31,908 bases of DNA from Solimonas_A sp035476855 (GCA_035476855.1 DATILC010000371.1:1-31908); one strand, 5' to 3'. Positions 16,986-24,977 are shown, counted from the first letter of the stretch. The notes: a model not told the origin generated them from the sequence alone. Numbers and translations: made by a program.

Positions 16986-17675
16986 ATGCTTGCCGCTGCT
17001 CCCGCCGGTGACGGTGCTGGCCTTGCGCTCCCCGCAGAGGGAATCGAGGCTGCCGACGATCTTTTCCTGACGCAGGCCAGCGGCGCTGAACGCCGCCGCC
17101 TGGAGCGCTTCATCGCCGGCCGCTTCGCCGCGGTCTACGGCGCCGACCTCTACTGCTTCATGCCGCAGCTCCATGGCTTCTACGCCAATGGCGACGAACT
17201 TCTCGCTGCCTTCGGCCTGCGCAATGCCGGCGAGGAAAGCCTGTTCCTGGAGCGCTACCTCGACCAGCCGGTCGAGGCGCAGATCGAGCAGCACGCCGGT
17301 GTCCGCCCTGCGCGGAGCGAAATCGCCGAGGTCGGCAATCTCGCCGGCGCCACGGCGGGGGCCCTGCGCCAGTTGATTCCGCTGCTCACCCGGCTGCTGC
17401 ATCGGCAAGGCTATCGCTGGGTGGTGTTCACCGGCGCTGCGCGGCTGTGCAACGGCTTCACGCGCCTGGGGCTGCCGCTGTCGGTGATGGCACCCGCGCC
17501 GATCGAGCGACTGCCGCTGCAGGAGCGCGGGCACTGGGGCAGTTACTACCGTCACTCGCCGTCGGTCATGCTGGGCGATGTCCTCAACGGACAGCGGCGC
17601 CTGGAGGCGCTGGCCCGCTCGGCGAACGGCCTCGACGCCGCGCTGGCGCCGGTGGCACGGGTCGGTGCGCCATGA
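16986..17675 (+). CDS. Thermostable-hemolysin family protein (first gene of the sigma-54 operon)
   Basis: A 229-residue cytoplasmic-looking protein (no signal peptide) recognised as the T_hemolysin family by the pattern RFAAVYGADL, LFLERYLDQPVEAQIE, SEIAEVGNLA, WVVFTGAARLCNGFTRLGLP and WGSYYRHSPSVMLGDV. The family is named after a Vibrio thermostable hemolysin, but as I recall it has a GNAT-like fold related to acyltransferases and autoinducer synthases. In this operon, beside an AMP-forming ligase, an acyl-transfer or condensation role fits better than haemolysis. TGGAG six bases before ATG 16986 is a good ribosome-binding site. It overlaps the ligase gene by four bases (ATGA). Confidence 0.85.
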   Translation: MLAAAPAGDGAGLALPAEGIEAADDLFLTQASGAERRRLERFIAGRFAAVYGADLYCFMPQLHGFYANGDELLAAFGLRNAGEESLFLERYLDQPVEAQIEQHAGVRPARSEIAEVGNLAGATAGALRQLIPLLTRLLHRQGYRWVVFTGAARLCNGFTRLGLPLSVMAPAPIERLPLQERGHWGSYYRHSPSVMLGDVLNGQRRLEALARSANGLDAALAPVARVGAP

Positions 17676-19180
17676 GCCGCGTGCTGGCCGCCATCGCGGC
17701 GCATGCACGGAGCCAGCCCAAGGCGATCGCGCTGGAGGCCCGCGAGGCGCGGCTGAGCTATGCCGAACTCGAGATTGCCATCGAGGCGCTGGCGCGGACC
17801 CTGACGGCGCGCGGATTCCGCACCGTCGCGCTGCTGGCCGACAACGGCCTCGGATGGGCACTGGCGGACCTGGCGGCGCTGCGGGCGGGCCTGAGGCTGG
17901 TGCCGCTGCCGCCGTTCTTCTCGCCCCGGCAGATGGCCCATGCGCTGCGCAGCGCCGGTGCGGAGGCCGTGCTGGTCGATCCTCGGCTGGCCCTGAACCA
18001 GCAACTGTCGCCGCTGCCGGCAGAGCCGCTGAGCCTGGGTTACTGCGGCACGGTGCTGAGCCTGCAGCGCCTGCCTGCCGCCGGGCCGGCACCGCAACTG
18101 CCCGAGGGAACCTGCAAGATCACCTACACCTCGGGCACCACCGGCGAGCCCAAGGGCGTCTGCCTGGGCGCCGAGGAAATGGAGCGCGTCGCCGCCGCAC
18201 TGGCGCAGGCCAGCCGCGCAGTCCCCGGTGACCGCCATCTCGGCGTGCTGCCGCTGTCGACCCTGCTGGAAAACCTGGGCGGGCTGTATGCGCCGCTGCT
18301 GGCCGGTGCGACCGCCTGCCTCTGGCCGATGGCCGAGGTTGGATTGCGCGGAGCCGCCGGACTGGACGTGCGCATGCTGCGGGAAGCGCTGGACGTCGCG
18401 CGCGCCAGCAGCGCGATCCTGGTGCCGCAGATGCTGCAGGCGCTGGTCGAGGCGATCGAAGCCGGGCTGCCCCGTCCGCCGCATCTGCGTTTCGTGGCAG
18501 TGGGTGGCGCCCCGCTGGCGCCACGCCTGCTGCAGCGTGCCCAAGCCCTGGGGCTGCCGGTGTTCGAAGGCTATGGCCTGTCGGAATGCGCTTCGGTCAT
18601 TGCCCTGAGCACGCCCGACGCCCAGCGTGCCGGCAGCGTCGGCCGGCCGCTGCCGCATGTGCGCCTGGAATTTGCCGCGGACGGCGAAATTCTGGTGAGC
18701 GGCAACGGCTTCCGCGGCTACGTCGGCGAACCGCCGCGCGATCCGCAGGCGCCCGTTCCCACAGGCGACATTGGATACCTCGACAGCAACGGCTTTCTTT
18801 GCCTCACCGGGCGCAAGAAAAACATGTTCGTCACCGCCTTTGGCCGCAACGTCGCGCCGGAATGGGTGGAGCGCGAACTCTGCCTGCACCCGGCGATCGC
18901 CCAGGCCGCGGTATTCGGCGAGGCGCGGCCCTGGAACACGGCCGTGATCGTGCCGCGTGCCGGCCAGGACATGGCCTCGATCGCCGCGGCGATCGAGGCG
19001 GTCAACGCCGAGTTGCCGGACTACGCCCGCATCCGGCGCTGGTTGCCCGCCACGCAGGCCTTCACCCCGGCCAACGGACAACTCACCCCCAACGGCCGCC
19101 TGCGCCGCGCCAGCATCCTGGCGCAGTACGGCGCCGCCATCGAATCACTGTACGAGGAAACTTCAGATGAGCTTTTATGA
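17672..19180 (+). CDS. AMP-forming acyl/aryl-acid ligase
   Basis: A 502-residue ANL-superfamily adenylating enzyme. The P-loop-like motif YTSGTTGEPKG is at residues 152-162, the GYGLSE adenine-binding motif is near residue 305, and the TGDIGYLD Asp motif and the hinge TGRKKNMFVTAFGRNVAPEWVE lie in the last third. It is slightly short for a long-chain acyl-CoA synthetase (550-600). In the C-terminal motif that usually supplies the catalytic lysine (N-G-K-x-x-R), the sequence reads PNGRLRR, with Arg476 where the Lys is expected. It should activate a carboxylic acid as the acyl-AMP; whether CoA, an amine or a protein takes the acyl group is unknown. The start ATG 17672 overlaps the preceding stop, and the last 14 bases overlap the next gene. 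Confidence 0.9.
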   Translation: MSRVLAAIAAHARSQPKAIALEAREARLSYAELEIAIEALARTLTARGFRTVALLADNGLGWALADLAALRAGLRLVPLPPFFSPRQMAHALRSAGAEAVLVDPRLALNQQLSPLPAEPLSLGYCGTVLSLQRLPAAGPAPQLPEGTCKITYTSGTTGEPKGVCLGAEEMERVAAALAQASRAVPGDRHLGVLPLSTLLENLGGLYAPLLAGATACLWPMAEVGLRGAAGLDVRMLREALDVARASSAILVPQMLQALVEAIEAGLPRPPHLRFVAVGGAPLAPRLLQRAQALGLPVFEGYGLSECASVIALSTPDAQRAGSVGRPLPHVRLEFAADGEILVSGNGFRGYVGEPPRDPQAPVPTGDIGYLDSNGFLCLTGRKKNMFVTAFGRNVAPEWVERELCLHPAIAQAAVFGEARPWNTAVIVPRAGQDMASIAAAIEAVNAELPDYARIRRWLPATQAFTPANGQLTPNGRLRRASILAQYGAAIESLYEETSDELL

Positions 19181-19853
19181 GGAACTGCAGGAAGCGACCG
19201 CCGCTGCACGCGGCGAGTTGCTCGGCCTGCCACTGTTCGCGGACGCACTGGGCGGCCGGGTCACGCGCCCCCTGTATGTCGCCTTCCTGACGGAGGCCTA
19301 TCACCACGTCAAGCACACCGTGCCGCTGATGATGGCCTGCGGGGCGCGCCTCGACGACGACCAGGAGTGGTTGCGCGGCAAGCTGGCGCACTACATCGAG
19401 GAGGAGTTCGGCCACCAGGAGTGGGTGCTGAACGACATCAAGGCTGCAGGCGGTGATCCGGAACGGGTGCGCTATGGCCGCCCGGCGGCGGCAACCGAGC
19501 TGATGGTGGCCTACGCCTACGACACCGTGATGCGCGGCAACCCCATCGGCTTCTTCGGCATGGTGCACGTACTCGAGGGCACCAGCACGGCGCTGGCGAC
19601 GCAGGCAGCGCAGCAGATCGCGCAGGCGCTGCAGTTGCCGAAGGCCGCGTTCAGCTATCTCAGCAGCCACGGTGCGCTCGACATCAGCCACGTCGACTTC
19701 TTCCGCGATCTGGTCAACCGCCTGGAATCGCCCAGGGACCAGGCCGCCGTGATCCATGCCTCGCGCATGTTCTACCGCCTCTACGGCGACATCTTCCGTC
19801 ATCTGCACCAGGAGCATTCCCCATGCGTCTCGAAGAAAGCTGCGTCCTTCTGA
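19167..19853 (+). CDS. Heme-oxygenase-like diiron enzyme (TenA/CADD/UndA-like)
   Basis: A 228-residue all-helical protein. It carries the metal-ligand pattern of heme-oxygenase-like diiron oxidases: ExxH at E80/H83 (EEFGHQEW), a lone E137 in HVLEG, and HxxxDxxH at H168/D172/H175 (HGALDISH), with E43 a possible additional ligand. The last triad is the same spacing as in CADD and SznF, and the ExxH is like that of UndA. The superfamily includes fatty-acid decarboxylases that make terminal alkenes, N-oxygenases and amino-benzoate synthases, so oxidation of the activated acyl or amine intermediate is plausible. The gene starts with a strong GAGGAA ribosome-binding site inside the ligase gene and overlaps the SDR by 31 bases. 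No thiamine-gene context exists, so a TenA thiaminase is unlikely. Confidence 0.85.
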   Translation: MSFYEELQEATAAARGELLGLPLFADALGGRVTRPLYVAFLTEAYHHVKHTVPLMMACGARLDDDQEWLRGKLAHYIEEEFGHQEWVLNDIKAAGGDPERVRYGRPAAATELMVAYAYDTVMRGNPIGFFGMVHVLEGTSTALATQAAQQIAQALQLPKAAFSYLSSHGALDISHVDFFRDLVNRLESPRDQAAVIHASRMFYRLYGDIFRHLHQEHSPCVSKKAASF

Positions 19854-20629
19854 CCGGTGCCACCGGCGGCATCGGCCGCGCGGTGGCGCGGCAACTCGCC
19901 GCGCGCGGCGCCAAGCTGTGGCTCAGCGGGCGGCGCGAAGCCGAGCTGCAGCGGCTGGCCGGTGACATCCGCAGTGCCGGCGGACGGGCCGAGTGCATCG
20001 TCTGCGATCTCAACGAGCCAGCCGCCGCGCGCGACATGCTGGAGCGCATCCAGCGCAGCGAGCCGCGGCTGGACATGGTGATCAACTGCGCCGGCTCGAT
20101 GCACTTCGGCACCTTCGAAACGACCCCGGACACGGTCCTGGAGAACCTGTGGCGCACCAATGTGCTGGCGCCGATGCGGCTGGTGCAGGCCGCGTTGCCG
20201 AAACTGCGGCGTGACGGCGGTGGCCTGATCGTCAATGTCGGCTCGATCTTCGGTTCCATCGCGTTCCCGTGCTTCACGATGTACTCGACCACCAAGTTCG
20301 CCCTGCGCGGCTTCTCCGAGGCATTGCGCCGCGAACTGGCCGGCAGCGGCGTGGACGTCCTGTACTTCGCACCGCGCTACACCCGCACGCCGCTCAACAG
20401 CGGCGCGGTCAGCGAGATGGCAGAGGCGCTGGCGATGAACCAGGACGATCCGGAGGTCGTGGCCGGTGCGCTGCTGAAGGCGATCGAGACCAATCGCCGG
20501 GAGCGCTATCTCGGCTGGCCGGAAAAGCTGTTCGTGCGCATCAACGCCTGGTTCCCGCGCCTGGTCGATGCCGCCCTGCGCAAGCAGGGCGAGCAGATGC
20601 GGCCCTATGCCCTGCGCCAGCTGCCCTGA
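19823..20629 (+). CDS. Short-chain dehydrogenase/reductase
   Basis: A 268-residue classical SDR. The cofactor motif TGATGGIG is at residues 11-18, the structural NCAG at 88-91, and the catalytic set is N113, S141, Y154 and K158 (YSTTK). R37/R38 after the second strand (SGRREAE) suggests NADP(H). Residues past 185 (APRYTRTPLNS) replace the usual P-G-x-x-x-T loop with PRYTRT, as in related sterol/fatty-acyl reductases. A good AGGAG ribosome-binding site precedes ATG 19823, inside the upstream gene. In the operon it would reduce a carbonyl or oxidise an alcohol made by the ligase/diiron pair. The substrate is unknown. Confidence 0.92.
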   Translation: MRLEESCVLLTGATGGIGRAVARQLAARGAKLWLSGRREAELQRLAGDIRSAGGRAECIVCDLNEPAAARDMLERIQRSEPRLDMVINCAGSMHFGTFETTPDTVLENLWRTNVLAPMRLVQAALPKLRRDGGGLIVNVGSIFGSIAFPCFTMYSTTKFALRGFSEALRRELAGSGVDVLYFAPRYTRTPLNSGAVSEMAEALAMNQDDPEVVAGALLKAIETNRRERYLGWPEKLFVRINAWFPRLVDAALRKQGEQMRPYALRQLP

Positions 20630-20663
20630 GGCACATCCCTTTCTACCCAATCAGGAGAACAAC

Positions 20664-21293
20664 ATGATCAGGAAATTCGTTGTATGGATGCTCTACAGCT
20701 GCCTTGCACTGGCACCTGCCGCCTGGGCGGACACGCTCGACGGCGGCATCGTCGCCCTGCAGCACGGCTGGGCCGAGGCCTACTACACCACTCCGGCTGC
20801 TCAGAAGGAAAAGGCCTTCGAGGCGCTGTCGGCGCGCGCGGCCGAGCTGTCGGCACGCAACCAGGGCCGGGCCGAGCCACTGGTCTGGCAGGCGATCATC
20901 CTCAGCAGCTACGCCAAGTTCGAGGGCGGCCTCGGTGCGCTCGGCAAGATCAAGGCGGCGCGCGAGCTGCTGATGGCCGCGGAGAAGATCCAGCCGACCG
21001 TGCTCGACGGTTCGATCTACACCTCCCTGGGCAGCCTCTACGCCAAGGCTCCCGGCTGGCCGATCGCCTACGGCGACAAGAAGAAGGCGCGCGAGTACCT
21101 GCAGCGTGCACTGCAGATCAATCCGGCCGGCATCGACCCGAACTATTTCTACGGCGAACTGCTGATCGACCAGGGCGATCGTGCCGAGGGCGAGAAGTAC
21201 CTGCGCAAGGCGCTTGATGCTGCCCCCCGGCCCGGGCGCGAGGACGCCGACGCCGGCCGCAGGGGCGAGATCCAGGCGCTGCTGAAACCCTGA
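20664..21293 (+). CDS. Periplasmic TPR-like protein
   Basis: A 209-residue protein with a signal peptide (MIRKFVVWMLYSCLALAPAAWA, cleaved near residue 22). The rest consists of helical pairs with TPR spacing: AFEALSARAAELSARN, ARELLMAAEKIQP, AREYLQRALQINP and GEKYLRKALDAAP. The segment AYGDKKKAREYLQRAL is the clearest repeat. It starts at ATG 20664, with GGAG at a good distance, 34 bases after the SDR stop. As the last and only exported product of the operon it may be a scaffold or help deliver the product across the envelope; nothing in the sequence specifies the partner. Confidence 0.8.
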   Translation: MIRKFVVWMLYSCLALAPAAWADTLDGGIVALQHGWAEAYYTTPAAQKEKAFEALSARAAELSARNQGRAEPLVWQAIILSSYAKFEGGLGALGKIKAARELLMAAEKIQPTVLDGSIYTSLGSLYAKAPGWPIAYGDKKKAREYLQRALQINPAGIDPNYFYGELLIDQGDRAEGEKYLRKALDAAPRPGREDADAGRRGEIQALLKP

Positions 21294-21300
21294 GGAATGC

Positions 21301-21338
21301 GGTTCCGCTCCCGGAGATTCATCGCTTCGGGAGCGGAA
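21301..21338 (+). terminator. Hairpin after the sigma-54 operon
   Basis: TTCCGCTCCCG (21303-21313) pairs perfectly with CGGGAGCGGAA (21328-21338) around a 14-base loop, seven bases past the TPR stop codon. No T-run follows, so it may stabilise the 3' end or assist Rho-dependent ending rather than act alone. Confidence 0.45.
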
Positions 21339-21448
21339 TCCGGCTAGGGAGTCGGCGACCGGCATCCAAACCGGGCTAAAATGGGCGGCCCCAAGTTTCT
21401 CCTGCCCCGTAGCTCCTGCGGGGAGAAGTCGATCCGTACTAGCTACTC

Positions 21449-22630
21449 ATGAACTCCCTCGAATGGCGTGCCGTCACTGGCCTTGGCGCGGTCTACGCGC
21501 TGCGCATGATCGGCATGTTCATGATCCTGCCGGTGTTCGCGCTCTATGCCCACGGCCTGCCCGGGGGCGTCGCCGACTGGCAGATCGGCCTGGCGATGGG
21601 CGCCTATGGCCTGATGCAGGCCTGCCTGCAGATCCCGTTCGGCATGGCCTCCGATCGCTGGGGCCGCAAGCCCATGATCGTGCTGGGGATGCTGATCTTC
21701 GCCGCGGGCAGCTTCATTGCCGGCGCGACCCAGGACATCCACTGGATCATCGCTGGCCGCGTCATCCAGGGCGCCGGTGCGGTGTCCTCGGCGGTGGCGG
21801 CCCTGCTGGCCGACGTCACCCGGGTGCAGGTGCGCACGGTGGCGATGGCTATCGTCGGCGTCGGCATGGGCGTGTCCTTCATCCTGGCGATGGTGCTGGG
21901 GCCGGTGGTATCCGGCTGGATCGGCGTCGACGGCATCTTCAGCCTGACCGGCGTGCTGGCCCTGCTGGCGGTGCCGATGGTGATCTGGTTCGTGCCGGCC
22001 GAGCCGCCGCGCGGTGCGCCTGCCGGCAACTTCCGCGAGGTGCTGCTGGACGGCCAGTTGCTGCGCCTGGACGGCGGCATCCTGCTGCTGCATGCCTGCA
22101 TGACCGCACTGTTCCTGGCCGCGCCGTTCGCGATCCAGGAAACCCTCAAGCTGCAGTCCGCCGACCACTGGAAGATCTACCTGCCGGTGCTGCTGGTCTC
22201 GATCCTGCCGGTGTTCCCGCTGGTGCGCTGGGCCGAAGGCCGCGGCCACGCCCGCCCGGTGTTCCTCGGCTCGATCGGCCTGCTGTCGTTCGCGCTGGCC
22301 CTGGCCGGCCTGCTCCACGGCAATGCCTGGGGCCTGATGGTGGCGCTGCTGCTGTACTTCGTTGCCTTCAACTACCTCGAAGGCTCGCTGCCCTCGATGA
22401 TCTCGCGCGTGGTGCCGCCGCAGCAGAAGGGCGCGGCGCTGGGCGTCTACTCCACTGCCCAGGTGCTGGGCGGCGGCGTCGGCGGCCCGCTCGGCGGCTT
22501 CGCCCTGCATCACTGGGGCGTCACCGGCGTGTTCTGCGCCGCCGCGCTGCTGCCGCTGCTGTGGCTGGTGCTGGCGGCGCGCCTGGAGATGCCGGCGCCC
22601 GCCCCGCAACTGGGCGACGCGCCCAAGTAG
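21449..22630 (+). CDS. MFS transporter of the uvrA-ssb neighbourhood
   Basis: A 393-residue 12-helix major-facilitator permease. The loop 2-3 signature is visible as GMASDRWGRKPMIVLGM (about residues 64-80), and TM1 begins LRMIGMFMILPVFALYAHG, the pattern of YajR/DHA1-type drug:H+ antiporters. It lacks the C-terminal YAM domain of full-length YajR (about 450 residues). In Pseudomonas an MFS gene lies between uvrA and ssb; here it is separated from uvrA by 9.5 kb and from ssb by the DUF1329 gene. A TAAAAT -10-like box at about 21376 could be its promoter, but no convincing -35 is seen, and no clear ribosome-binding site precedes ATG 21449. Substrate unknown. Confidence 0.9.
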   Translation: MNSLEWRAVTGLGAVYALRMIGMFMILPVFALYAHGLPGGVADWQIGLAMGAYGLMQACLQIPFGMASDRWGRKPMIVLGMLIFAAGSFIAGATQDIHWIIAGRVIQGAGAVSSAVAALLADVTRVQVRTVAMAIVGVGMGVSFILAMVLGPVVSGWIGVDGIFSLTGVLALLAVPMVIWFVPAEPPRGAPAGNFREVLLDGQLLRLDGGILLLHACMTALFLAAPFAIQETLKLQSADHWKIYLPVLLVSILPVFPLVRWAEGRGHARPVFLGSIGLLSFALALAGLLHGNAWGLMVALLLYFVAFNYLEGSLPSMISRVVPPQQKGAALGVYSTAQVLGGGVGGPLGGFALHHWGVTGVFCAAALLPLLWLVLAARLEMPAPAPQLGDAPK

Positions 22631-22645
22631 GTAAGCCGGGGTTGT

Positions 22646-22755
22646 CGTGGATTGCCTGAACGGCAATCCACGCCGGCGAACGCCCGTACATGGATGTACG
22701 GGCAGTGGTGATTTCGAGATCTGAAGTCGCGCCATGGATGGCCAGCCTGCGGCCA
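22646..22755. repeat. Cluster of hairpins between convergent MFS and DUF1329 genes
   Basis: Three hairpins fill the gap. CGTGGATTGCC (22646-22656) pairs with GGCAATCCACG (22662-22672). GCCCGTACAT (22682-22691) pairs with ATGTACGGGC (22694-22703). GCCAT-GG-ATGGC (22731-22742) adjoins TGGCC (22739-22743)/GGCCA (22751-22755). Two of them share the core CATGGATG, a style of intergenic palindrome that recurs in some gammaproteobacterial genomes. They probably act as a bidirectional terminator or as REP-like elements. Confidence 0.6.
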
Positions 22756-22765
22756 GTTCGTTACC

Positions 22766-24130
22766 TCACTTGAAGGCCTGCTTGACCACGTTGGACGGGT
22801 CGAAGAAGCCGCCGTCGAAGCCGCGCTCCAGGGTCTCCGCATCCTCGTTGTTCATCGAGTAGGCGATGTAGCGGCCCGACTGCAGGTCGTAGGCGGTTTC
22901 CATCGCCGGGAAGCCGATGTAGGGACGGTCATAGGCCTGGTAGGAATGCAGCTCCTGCCAGCGCCAGACCTGGCCACGGTTGTCGTAGCAGTCGACCAGC
23001 ACGATCTGCCAGGAATCCTCCTCGACGTAGAACACGCGCTTCTTGAAGATGTGCGTCGTTGCCGGCCTGAGGTTGGACTCCACGATCCACACGCGGCGCC
23101 GCTCGTAGCGCGGCAGGTCCTGGTTGATGTGGCCCTTGCGGATGATGTCCTTGTAGCGGTACTGGTCGCTGTGCAGCTTGTAGGAGTTGTACGGAACGAT
23201 CATCTCCTTCTTGCCGAGCAGCTTCCAGGTGTAGCGGTCGGTGGCGCCGTTGAAGGCGTCGAGCTGGTCGTTGGTGCGCAGGCCGTCGGAGGCGGTGCTG
23301 GGGTTGTCGTAGGCGACGTTGGGCGCACGGCGCAGGCGGCGCTGGCCCGGGTTGTACTGCCAGGCGCGGCGCGGCTCCTTGACCTGGTCCATGGTCTCGT
23401 GGACCAGCGTGATGTTGCCGGCCAGCCGGGGCGGATCGCGGACGATCTGCAGGAAGTAGATGATGATGTTGTTGAGCGTCTGCGGCGAGGCACCGCGCTC
23501 CGAGTACGGGAACTTGGCGTCCTCGGTGATCTTCACCAGCGTGAAGTTGCCGGAATCGGTCACCGCCGCCTGGTTGTTCCAGCGCCGCCCGCCGGCACCG
23601 CGGTAGCGCAGCTTGTGGTTCCAGATCACCTCCTGCCCCGACTTCGGGATCGGGAAGGGGAAGCCGGTGGCAGCGCCGAGCAGCGACTCACCCTGGAACT
23701 GCAGTTCGGCATTCAGCGCGTTGCGCGCGGTCGCCTCGTAGACGAAGGCCGGGTAGGCGGCGCTGCGCCGCGTCGGGTAGACGTTCAGCTTGTAGCTGGG
23801 GAACTTCTCCAGCATCGCGGCCTGTCCGGCCGAGAGCTGGGCGCGATGCTCGGCGAGGTTGGCCTTGCTGATCGTGTACAGCGGCTTGTCCTCCGGCCAG
23901 GGATCGCAGTAGCGCGTACCCAGGCCCTTGTAGCAGGGCGGCGCCTTGGTCAGGCCGCCCTCCCAGGCGGGAATGCTGGCTTCGGCGTTGCCGGCCTGCT
24001 GGGCGCCGACCGGGGTCAGCTCCTTGCCCAGCCGTGCCGCTTCCTCCGCTGACACCTTTGCTGCCACTCCGCCGGGCAGCAGCAGGCCCAGGGACAGCAG
24101 CAGGGATGACGCCTGCCTGATCGCTTGCAT
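22766..24130 (-). CDS. DUF1329 family periplasmic/outer-membrane protein
   Basis: A 454-residue protein with a signal peptide (MQAIRQASSLLLSLGLLLPGGVAAKVSA, cleavage near residue 24). DUF1329 proteins have a LolA-like fold and usually sit beside DUF1302 barrel genes. Recognisable parts are EEAARLGKELTPVGAQQAGN near the mature N-terminus, GFPFPIP, LRYRGAGGRRWNNQA, RRLRRAPNVAYDNP and the closing WRWQELHSYQAYD. I start it at ATG 24130, with AGGAG eight bases upstream; the frame runs open to 24592 but has no signal peptide there and overlaps ssb on the other strand. It lies inside the MFS-ssb gap, so it appears to be an insertion in that neighbourhood. It probably works with the DUF1302 protein in moving a hydrophobic compound across the envelope, by family habit only. 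Confidence 0.9.
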   Translation of the reverse strand: MQAIRQASSLLLSLGLLLPGGVAAKVSAEEAARLGKELTPVGAQQAGNAEASIPAWEGGLTKAPPCYKGLGTRYCDPWPEDKPLYTISKANLAEHRAQLSAGQAAMLEKFPSYKLNVYPTRRSAAYPAFVYEATARNALNAELQFQGESLLGAATGFPFPIPKSGQEVIWNHKLRYRGAGGRRWNNQAAVTDSGNFTLVKITEDAKFPYSERGASPQTLNNIIIYFLQIVRDPPRLAGNITLVHETMDQVKEPRRAWQYNPGQRRLRRAPNVAYDNPSTASDGLRTNDQLDAFNGATDRYTWKLLGKKEMIVPYNSYKLHSDQYRYKDIIRKGHINQDLPRYERRRVWIVESNLRPATTHIFKKRVFYVEEDSWQIVLVDCYDNRGQVWRWQELHSYQAYDRPYIGFPAMETAYDLQSGRYIAYSMNNEDAETLERGFDGGFFDPSNVVKQAFK

Positions 24131-24365
24131 CGGGTGACTCCTCTCGTCTTGTAGTTCTCGGCGCCTCGCGGATACGGGCGGCTCTGGTTTTGTGCGACTA
24201 AGGTAGCAAGCGGCTGAATCGTCTGTCATGGAGAAATTCCGATCAGCAGGCATACCGTAGCGGCGACTGCCTGTGCTGTAATAGCGGCCTTCCGGCCGCG
24301 TCCTGCGGCCGACCCCCGGCCAGCTGTCGCTGTGCTGTGGCGGCGACCCAAACCTGGAGAGGCTC

Positions 24366-24869
24366 ATGGCCCGTGGCGTCAACAAAGTCATTCTGATCGG
24401 CAACCTCGGCAAGGATCCCGAAACCCGCTCTTTCCCCAGCGGCGACGGCATCGCCAACGCCACCCTTGCCACCACCGAAAGCTGGAAGGACAAGCAGTCC
24501 GGCGAGATGAAGGAAGCCACCGAGTGGCACAACCTGGTGTTCCCCGGCAAGCTCGCCGAGATCGCCGGCAAGTACCTGAGGAAGGGCTCCAAGATCTACG
24601 TCGAAGGCTCGATCCGCACGCGCAAGTGGCAGGACAAGGAAGGCAAGGACCGCTACACCACCGAGATCCGCGTGAACGACATGCAGATGCTCGACGGCAA
24701 GCCCGGCGGCGGCACCGGCGCCATGGGTGAGGAGCGCGGCAGCTACGAGCGCAGCGGTGGCGGCGGTGGTGGCTATGACCAGCGCTCCTCCGGTGGCGGT
24801 CGCGCCGCCCCGGCGCCGGCCAGCGCGCCGATGGATGCCGGCTTCGAGGACGACGACATTCCGTTCTGA
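24366..24869 (+). CDS. ssb: Single-stranded DNA-binding protein
   Basis: SSB, 167 residues. The N-terminal OB fold begins MARGVNKVILIGNLGKDPE and includes WHNLVFPGKLAEIAGKYLRKGS and the YVEGSIRTRKW strand. A Gly/Ser/Arg-rich flexible tail (about 118-155) leads to the acidic tip DDDIPF, which binds partner proteins of replication and repair. Its length is normal for gammaproteobacteria. CTGGAGAGG precedes ATG 24366 by about seven bases. A 7-bp hairpin, CGGCCGC (24293-24299)/GCGGCCG (24305-24311), lies in the leader. In the usual order it follows the MFS gene; here the DUF1329 gene intervenes. Confidence 0.98.
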   Translation: MARGVNKVILIGNLGKDPETRSFPSGDGIANATLATTESWKDKQSGEMKEATEWHNLVFPGKLAEIAGKYLRKGSKIYVEGSIRTRKWQDKEGKDRYTTEIRVNDMQMLDGKPGGGTGAMGEERGSYERSGGGGGGYDQRSSGGGRAAPAPASAPMDAGFEDDDIPF

Positions 24870-24889
24870 GACCACTCAAGCTGACAAGG

Positions 24890-24915
24890 AAAAGCCCGCC
24901 CTGCGCGGGCTTTTT
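24890..24915. terminator. Bidirectional Rho-independent terminator after ssb
   Basis: AAAA (24890-24893), GCCCGC (24894-24899), loop CCTGC, GCGGGC (24905-24910), TTTTT (24911-24915). The A-run and T-run flank the stem, so it can work on either strand. It ends the ssb transcript and isolates the RND operon. Confidence 0.92.
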
Positions 24916-24977
24916 CGTTGCTGCACGCGGCAGGCCGGGCGACCGGGCCTCCCGCTACGGTCACTCTCTGCTGCATC

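Noticed and set aside
24131..24592. N-terminal extension of the DUF1329 frame
   Set aside because: The extension would overlap ssb on the other strand and hide the clear signal peptide and ribosome-binding site at 24130.
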